32,399 nucleotides of DNA from a virus: positions 1 to 32,399 of the IMG/VR virus record IMGVR_UViG_3300007276_000169. The stretch is one strand, 5' to 3'. Position 1 is the first letter of the stretch. Each line of letters begins with the position of its first letter. This document shows positions 27,653 to 32,399 of the stretch, one piece after another. The notes beneath the pieces are model-generated. The model ran no database searches. It was not told the DNA's origin and was given only the letters and a program-made list of their open reading frames with translations. Both the position numbers and the translations under genes were made by a program.

Positions 27653-30600
27653 ATGGCATGTAAATTAAAAATAGACCTAGACAATAACCCTAGATTTAAA
27701 GACAATTCAGAGGCTGTATTTGACTTTGTACATTCGCCTCAGTTTATAGACCTGTTTGGCGACTGGTTATCTCTTGCAAACGTAGGAATAACATCTGAAG
27801 AAGATCCTAGAGTTGATGAGTTTGGTTATCCTACTATTGAGTCTGTTATAGACATTATTGATAGCAACGAAATTAAAATAGAAATACAGCAAGAATCTAC
27901 ATTACTCTTAGGAACTGAGTATGAAGAAGCTAACAGAGATAAAATAATAACTGACCTTATAAAAAGAGTTAAGTCTCGTATAAAAAACTTACGTACTGCT
28001 AAGAAAATACAAATGTATGGTGCCGAGGAGTTAGAGTCTAGGATACAAAATGCTACATCTATAGAAGAAGCACGTAAAATACGTATAGATTACATGCGGT
28101 CTAAGTACGTAACAGATCTAGAAGCGTTAGCTGCGCAATTAGAAAAATTTAATGATAAGGTTGCGTTAAAAGGATATTTAAAAACTGTAGAGTTGTTATT
28201 AAAAAATGCAAAACAAGTTTTAAATATACAAGGAGCTTTAGATATAGCTACAATATATGAATACGACCAAAGACTTAAATTTATAAATACTGTTGATGAA
28301 GTTATAGAGCTTGTATCAAAAGAAAGAGAATTAAATTTATACATAACACAAGACAATACAGGAGGTACTGCAGTAGATTACAATAAAATACTTTCTGAAA
28401 AAGCTTCTATACAGTCTCAGTTTAACTTTAAAGCAAGACAAGCTATTGCAAACAAGTGGGGATCTGTTCCTGGTAAAATGACTGCAGTATATTATAGAAA
28501 ATACTCAGACTCATTTTCTGATTCAAAAAAAGGTGGTATTCCTTATACGCAGTGGAGAAAAGCAAGAGCATTAAAAGATAATACAAAAAGCAGAAAAAGA
28601 TATAGTGAAGAGCGAGGTGTTTTTGTTGCAGAGCAAATGGAGCGTAATGCTGATGTAATCAAGCAGGCAGAAATAGATAATTTTATGCGTATTTTAAAAG
28701 AAAATCCTAAAGATTTGTCTGGGTTCGCGCATTACATGCTAGATGCTCGTAATATGGGGGATGATGTAATATCTCTAGCTGCAGAAATACTAGATAAAAA
28801 AGATTATCTAACAATGCGTAAAACTATAGAAAAGTTTACGGAGCTTGAAAAATTGTGGAAACAATATATTAAAGGGAAAAGTACTACAGACATGCGTAGT
28901 TTGTGGGGAGATATGATCGGTAGAGAAGAAAATGGTAAGCTTACAAAATTTTTAGTAGATGAAATAAAACCTGACTTCTGGACAGCGCGTACAAAGTTTT
29001 TAACTCCTATGCTAGACGCTCAAGATAAATACGGCCAAAACAGTTACCAATATATAGAAGCAAAAAAGTCATATATAGAATGGTATAACGACAATGTAGA
29101 GAGTAGAGATAAAGTTTCTGGTAAATACAATGTAAAGTCTCAATGGAAAGATCCTAGATTTAATTTCTTTGCAGACGAAACTAATAAAAATAAAATAGAG
29201 TATAAGATGTATTGGTTCTTTCGTGACATGATCACAGAAAGAGATGAGATGTACCCTAATAGAAGAGGATTAAAACTACCTGCAATACAAAAAACATTAA
29301 TGGAAACTAGTTTTGAAGACGGTTTAATTGCTTCAATAAAAAGAATATATAAAGATAAGTTCACACTTACAGCAGATGATATTGATTACTATGAGAAAGG
29401 TGAAGACAATTCAGATGACATAAGTAAATGGGAGCAGGTAAAAGCTTTGATGTATACAAATTTAAATGAATACGGACAAGTGCAACAAAAAATACCTGTG
29501 TACTATAGACAGGACGATAAAGTGCCTTTAAATGAGCAATCTTATGATTTACCGTCTATACTTTTAATGGACTATTGGGGAGCTGTTAATTGGGAAGAAA
29601 GTTCTTACGTTCAAGCAGAGCTAGAAATTTTAAAACAAGTGGTGGGAACTAGTAAAGTAGGTAAATACCATTGGGGTAAAAAGAAAGCACAAAAAATAAA
29701 AGTAAAAGGAAAAGAAGAACTTTCTTTTGAAATGGAAGACGGTATGGCTTCTAATGTATACAAAAATCTTACATCTGTAATAGAAGATAGGTTGTACGGA
29801 GTTAAAAATGTAGGGTCAGGTAAAGCAAATAAAATAGCTAGTACTTTAATGTCTTGGACAACAGATACTATGCTTATATTTAACTATTACTCTGCAATAG
29901 CTTCTGTATTCCAATCTAAAACTATACAATCTATGCGCGCTATGAGCGGTATGTACTTTGATGTAGAGTACGGGATGAAAGAGTTAATAAATGCAGAGAA
30001 AAAATTTGCTTTAGATATGCCTAATATATTTGGTGATATAGGAGTAATTAGGCCTGGAGCAATAACTAATTTATTAGGAGAAAGATTTCAAGCAGAACAA
30101 GATTGGAATCCTGCAGCTAAGAAATTTATGGCAGCTACAAAGTTAAGCCAGTCTGCAGATAAAAGTACATTACACGGGTTTCACCAAATGGGAGAGCACT
30201 ATGTACAACACTTATTAATGTATTCTTTTTTAAACGGAATAAAAGTACAAAATAGTAAAGGTGAATATATAAATAAAGATGGGAAAGTCGTAAAAGATAG
30301 GAATCAAGCAATGTCGTTTGATGAAGTTTACGAAGCTAAAGAAAAAGAATTAAAAGTAAGAGATGGAATAGATGTAGGCTCCTTAGTTTTTAATACAGGT
30401 AGAGTTATAAAAGTAAAAAATAATAATTTAGTTGACGCAGAGTTTAAAGTAACTAGACAGTTGTTTGAATTAAATTATTACATCAATGGTAACTATACAA
30501 GCAAAAACAATGCGCTAGCTCAAAGATATATAATAGGTAGGGCAGGGTTTTCTTTACGTAGATGGATGATTCCTGGAGGATTAGAAAAATACAGAGGTGC

Positions 30601-31225
30601 AAATAAAGTGTTTACACCTAGAGAAGACTTGCGGGCAGATGACTTAGATTTTAGTAGACAATCTGAAGAATTTCAATTTGGTTCGTTTACAGAAGGAATG
30701 AGATTCTTGAGTACAATACTAAAACAAGGAGAACTTTTAAAAGCAGAATTACGTGCAGACAGATGGAATAGTTTGTCTGAAAGAGAAAAAGGTGATCTGC
30801 GAAGAGCAACAATATATATTGTAGATATGCTTTTATCAGGAGTTAGTAGTTCTGTGCTGCTTGCAGCAGCTAAAGCTGCACCTAATGACGATGAAAAGAA
30901 ATTAATTTTATATGGTGCATTTTTTGTTCGTAGAATATACTCAGAGTTATCTTTTTACATGAATCCTATAGAAATAGTAAGAATATTTAGAAGTCCTGCA
31001 GCATCTATAAGCATGCTTGAAAATGCAATTGAATTATTTATGAGATTCTTTTTTAAAGAAATACCAAGAATAGCTATGGGCCAAGGATTTGAATTATACA
31101 CAAGAGGTAAAAGAAAAGGTTCAACTAAGATAGGTAAAGAACTGTATGATGTATTACCTGTATTAAGTCAGTTAGATAGAGATGTAGAAAACTCTCTTAA
31201 ATTTTTAATGGGAAATAATAATTAA
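27653..31225 (+). CDS. Giant cargo-type virion protein downstream of the polymerase
   Basis: A 1,190-residue protein starting MACKLKIDLDNN. A TTG at 27644 opens the frame three codons earlier, but the ATG at 27653 follows the upstream stop by two bases in the TAATTATGG context found at other junctions here, so it is preferred. Residues 24-38 (DFVHSPQFIDLFGDW) and 54-61 (VDEFGYPT) resemble a short leader I recall in large phage polyproteins. The middle is Lys/Glu-rich and helical with several Trp and Tyr. Residues 1059-1077 (SGVSSSVLLAAAKAA) are hydrophobic, followed by RRIYSELSFYMNPIEIVRIF and a basic segment; this C-terminal pattern recurs, to my memory, in giant proteins of crAss-like phages. 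It is probably packaged and ejected with the polymerase, perhaps as a membrane or DNA-contact factor. No catalytic site is recognised. Confidence 0.6.
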   Translation: MACKLKIDLDNNPRFKDNSEAVFDFVHSPQFIDLFGDWLSLANVGITSEEDPRVDEFGYPTIESVIDIIDSNEIKIEIQQESTLLLGTEYEEANRDKIITDLIKRVKSRIKNLRTAKKIQMYGAEELESRIQNATSIEEARKIRIDYMRSKYVTDLEALAAQLEKFNDKVALKGYLKTVELLLKNAKQVLNIQGALDIATIYEYDQRLKFINTVDEVIELVSKERELNLYITQDNTGGTAVDYNKILSEKASIQSQFNFKARQAIANKWGSVPGKMTAVYYRKYSDSFSDSKKGGIPYTQWRKARALKDNTKSRKRYSEERGVFVAEQMERNADVIKQAEIDNFMRILKENPKDLSGFAHYMLDARNMGDDVISLAAEILDKKDYLTMRKTIEKFTELEKLWKQYIKGKSTTDMRSLWGDMIGREENGKLTKFLVDEIKPDFWTARTKFLTPMLDAQDKYGQNSYQYIEAKKSYIEWYNDNVESRDKVSGKYNVKSQWKDPRFNFFADETNKNKIEYKMYWFFRDMITERDEMYPNRRGLKLPAIQKTLMETSFEDGLIASIKRIYKDKFTLTADDIDYYEKGEDNSDDISKWEQVKALMYTNLNEYGQVQQKIPVYYRQDDKVPLNEQSYDLPSILLMDYWGAVNWEESSYVQAELEILKQVVGTSKVGKYHWGKKKAQKIKVKGKEELSFEMEDGMASNVYKNLTSVIEDRLYGVKNVGSGKANKIASTLMSWTTDTMLIFNYYSAIASVFQSKTIQSMRAMSGMYFDVEYGMKELINAEKKFALDMPNIFGDIGVIRPGAITNLLGERFQAEQDWNPAAKKFMAATKLSQSADKSTLHGFHQMGEHYVQHLLMYSFLNGIKVQNSKGEYINKDGKVVKDRNQAMSFDEVYEAKEKELKVRDGIDVGSLVFNTGRVIKVKNNNLVDAEFKVTRQLFELNYYINGNYTSKNNALAQRYIIGRAGFSLRRWMIPGGLEKYRGANKVFTPREDLRADDLDFSRQSEEFQFGSFTEGMRFLSTILKQGELLKAELRADRWNSLSEREKGDLRRATIYIVDMLLSGVSSSVLLAAAKAAPNDDEKKLILYGAFFVRRIYSELSFYMNPIEIVRIFRSPAASISMLENAIELFMRFFFKEIPRIAMGQGFELYTRGKRKGSTKIGKELYDVLPVLSQLDRDVENSLKFLMGNNN

Positions 31226-31389
31226 TGAAACTAGGATTCGGGTTAACATGGGCAAAAGGAATAGTATTTGGTGTGCGCCACTTCCAACCAGAAGAGCATG
31301 CACCTTACTATGAGGTACAATTTTTTTTAGGATTAATACAAATTTTTATAATAATAGACAATGGCAACACTGACAATAACATTAACTGA
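31225..31389 (+). CDS. Small 54-residue membrane-like protein
   Basis: A short frame begins at an ATG sharing its A with the upstream TAA stop (TAATG), the same overlap seen at 2714 and 20961. It encodes MKLGFGLTWAKGIVFGVRHF, then a Glu/His/Pro stretch, and then a hydrophobic segment FFLGLIQIFIII (roughly residues 33-44) before a polar Asn-rich tail. It fills almost exactly the 135-base gap before the next gene and overlaps that gene by 29 bases in another frame. Composition, overlap start and gap filling suggest a real gene; small proteins of this kind occur in Bacteroidota phages. A membrane-associated role is possible, but function is unknown. The reading could also be a chance frame. Confidence 0.6.
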   Translation: MKLGFGLTWAKGIVFGVRHFQPEEHAPYYEVQFFLGLIQIFIIIDNGNTDNNIN

Positions 31390-31807
31390 AGCTGTTACAA
31401 TGGGTGACGGTAGTACCGATAGAGGTACAACAAATGTGCAGAGCGTAGATGTAAATGAGGTATCTCATAGAATTATGGATGTACCTGCAACTTATACAGA
31501 AATAATTAAATTTGGAGCAGCTGCATCAGCAGGAACGTTTAAAGACGGTTCTGTAAAATATTTACGTATTACAAATTTAGATAGTAGTGCAGATATTGAG
31601 CTTAAAATAAAAATGACAGATTCACAATACTTTGTAAAAGTAAATCCTGAAGATCATTTTTTATTAGGTAATAGTGTAATGGATGCTATGGAAGATGGAG
31701 ACACATCTCTTGGTACAGCACCTACTTTTGCTGCAATAGATAGTATATCTGCTAAATCTAGTAGTGGTGTTATACAGATAGAGTTATTTGTAGCTTGTAA
31801 AGATTAA
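31361..31807 (+). CDS. Small beta-rich putative virion protein
   Basis: A 148-residue Thr/Ser/Ala/Asp-rich protein starting MATLTITLTEAVTMGDG. It contains VKYLRITNLDSSADIELKI and other alternating hydrophobic/polar strands, with no signal peptide, membrane segment or catalytic motif. I recognise the pattern 'start with TLTITLTEAV, then ITNLD' from small structural proteins of marine phages, probably capsid-surface or fibre-associated. It is the last gene of the + strand run, overlaps the start region of the 54-residue ORF, and ends in tandem stops (TAATAA) just before the hairpin region. The structural role is an inference from similarity to remembered sequences and from position. Confidence 0.6.
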   Translation: MATLTITLTEAVTMGDGSTDRGTTNVQSVDVNEVSHRIMDVPATYTEIIKFGAAASAGTFKDGSVKYLRITNLDSSADIELKIKMTDSQYFVKVNPEDHFLLGNSVMDAMEDGDTSLGTAPTFAAIDSISAKSSSGVIQIELFVACKD

Positions 31808-31812
31808 TAAAG

Positions 31813-31851
31813 AAAAAAAAAGGGGGAAAAAGCACAAAGCCTTCTCCCCCT
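31813..31851 (-). terminator. Intrinsic terminator of the - strand gene
   Basis: On the - strand the RNA forms a 12-base-pair stem (31851-31840 with 31832-31821), starting with AGGGGGA opposite TCCCCCT, with a seven-base loop (31839-31833). Two positions that are A-C mismatches on the + strand become G-U wobbles on the - strand. The stem is followed by eight U residues (31820-31813). Wobbles and U-tract both favour the - strand, so this ends the rIIB-like transcript. Confidence 0.85.
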
Positions 31852-31913
31852 ATTAATTTCTCACAAAGACAACAACAAGTAACAACAACACAAAACTTTG
31901 TGAGAATTAATTA
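31852..31913 (+). terminator. Second hairpin, probable end of the + strand operon
   Basis: An 11-base perfect inverted repeat, TTCTCACAAAG (31858-31868) and CTTTGTGAGAA (31896-31906), can extend through ATTAATT with one bulged base. The 27-base loop is built almost only of A and C (CAA-type repeats). The downstream sequence AATTAATTACTTTATT is U-rich but not a clean U-tract. It is the likeliest stop for the + strand run, though it might instead be an RNA-stability or processing element. Confidence 0.55.
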
Positions 31914-31915
31914 CT

Positions 31916-32399
31916 TTATTGAAGTATTGAGTCAGCAACAGCTCTACGCTCTGCTAATTCTTTTTCAATTTCATTTATTACATCTCGCTTAGACTCTTCA
32001 TAATTTACTATATCGTCTTCCATAGTAGCATGGTCAAACGAAGCATAATCAGATTCTAAATAGATGGCATCATTCTCGCCGTTAGTAATAGCAATAGGAT
32101 AATACTCACAAGTACGCATCTTAGTATTGTTATAGTCAGTAGGAACTGCTACAACATTACGAGGACTTACTAGTACTTCTAGTATTACACCCCCACTATA
32201 ACCAAAGTCATGTACATACTCCATAGAACCTACATGTAAACCTGCAGAGCAAGTTACTTCAGGATCAGAGTCACACTCTTCTCTTGGCATTGTAATAGGC
32301 TCACCAACTTTAACTGTCATACCATGTGCACCTGAGTGATACGGTTTGAAAGTCATAGACTGGTTAAGAGTTTCTTCAATACGCTCACCTGTGTTTTCA
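31916..32399 (-). CDS. rIIB: rIIB-like protein, C-terminal part (5' truncated)
   Basis: The - strand frame runs from its stop at 31916 to the window edge without interruption; the Met codon at 32354-32356 is internal, because 14 more in-frame codons precede it. The visible 160 residues include CSAGLHVGSMEYVHDFGY and then LEVLVSPRNVVAVPTDYNN and KMRTCEYYPI. This is the conserved C-terminal pattern of RIIB-like proteins of T4-type and many other phages (GLHVG, P-x-x-VV-x-VP, K-x-R-x-C). A charged Glu/Asp/Arg helix ends the protein. In T4, RIIB with RIIA affects lysis timing and resistance to the lambda Rex exclusion system; the role in this phage is unproven. It is transcribed against the virion genes and probably belongs to an early or middle operon. 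Confidence 0.72.
   Translation of the reverse strand, partial: ENTGERIEETLNQSMTFKPYHSGAHGMTVKVGEPITMPREECDSDPEVTCSAGLHVGSMEYVHDFGYSGGVILEVLVSPRNVVAVPTDYNNTKMRTCEYYPIAITNGENDAIYLESDYASFDHATMEDDIVNYEESKRDVINEIEKELAERRAVADSILQ

Noticed and set aside
31821-31906. The inverted repeats as a phage attachment site, origin or CRISPR-like repeat
   Set aside because: Only two hairpins of different sequence are present, between convergent genes and next to a U-tract, with no integrase or spacer pattern; termination explains them better.

Overview
The window reads as part of the late (virion) region of a tailed phage of the crAss-like group (order Crassvirales) infecting a Bacteroidota host, most likely a marine flavobacterium. 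Four things point there: very AT-rich DNA, starts without Shine-Dalgarno sequences, one co-directional run of very large structural genes, and a 2,229-residue protein carrying a DFDID metal-binding motif, as in the virion RNA polymerase gp66 of Cellulophaga phage phi14:2. The assignment rests on recognised motifs, gene sizes and gene order, not on a database search.

Layout. Positions 1-1772 hold the C-terminal end of a fibre-like structural protein (5' end outside the window) and a collagen-repeat fibre-like protein. Positions 1797-7414 hold a 305-residue tail-ring/adaptor-type protein overlapping by one base a 1,566-residue tail 'muzzle'/stabilisation-type protein; together they should form the portal-distal tail tube. 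Positions 7433-31225 hold five very large genes in about 23.8 kb: two unknown internal-virion-type proteins (1,670 and 924 aa), a 1,911-aa protein with an N-terminal M15-type peptidase domain, the 2,229-aa putative RNA polymerase, and a 1,190-aa cargo-type protein. Two small genes follow: a 54-aa membrane-like ORF overlapping its neighbours, and a 148-aa beta-rich putative virion protein. The + strand run ends at 31807. A compact convergent region with two hairpins separates it from a - strand rIIB-like gene that runs off the right edge.

How the genes would work together (inference): ring and muzzle proteins build the tail; fibres bind the host; the giant proteins are packaged in head or tail and ejected with DNA; the M15 domain opens peptidoglycan locally; hydrophobic segments in the giant proteins help cross membranes; and the co-injected polymerase transcribes early genes before host RNA polymerase is needed. 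No tRNA, integrase, transposase, CRISPR array or frameshifted gene was seen. The only non-coding stretch above 30 bases is the 108-base convergent region, so there is no gene-free stretch of 300 bases.
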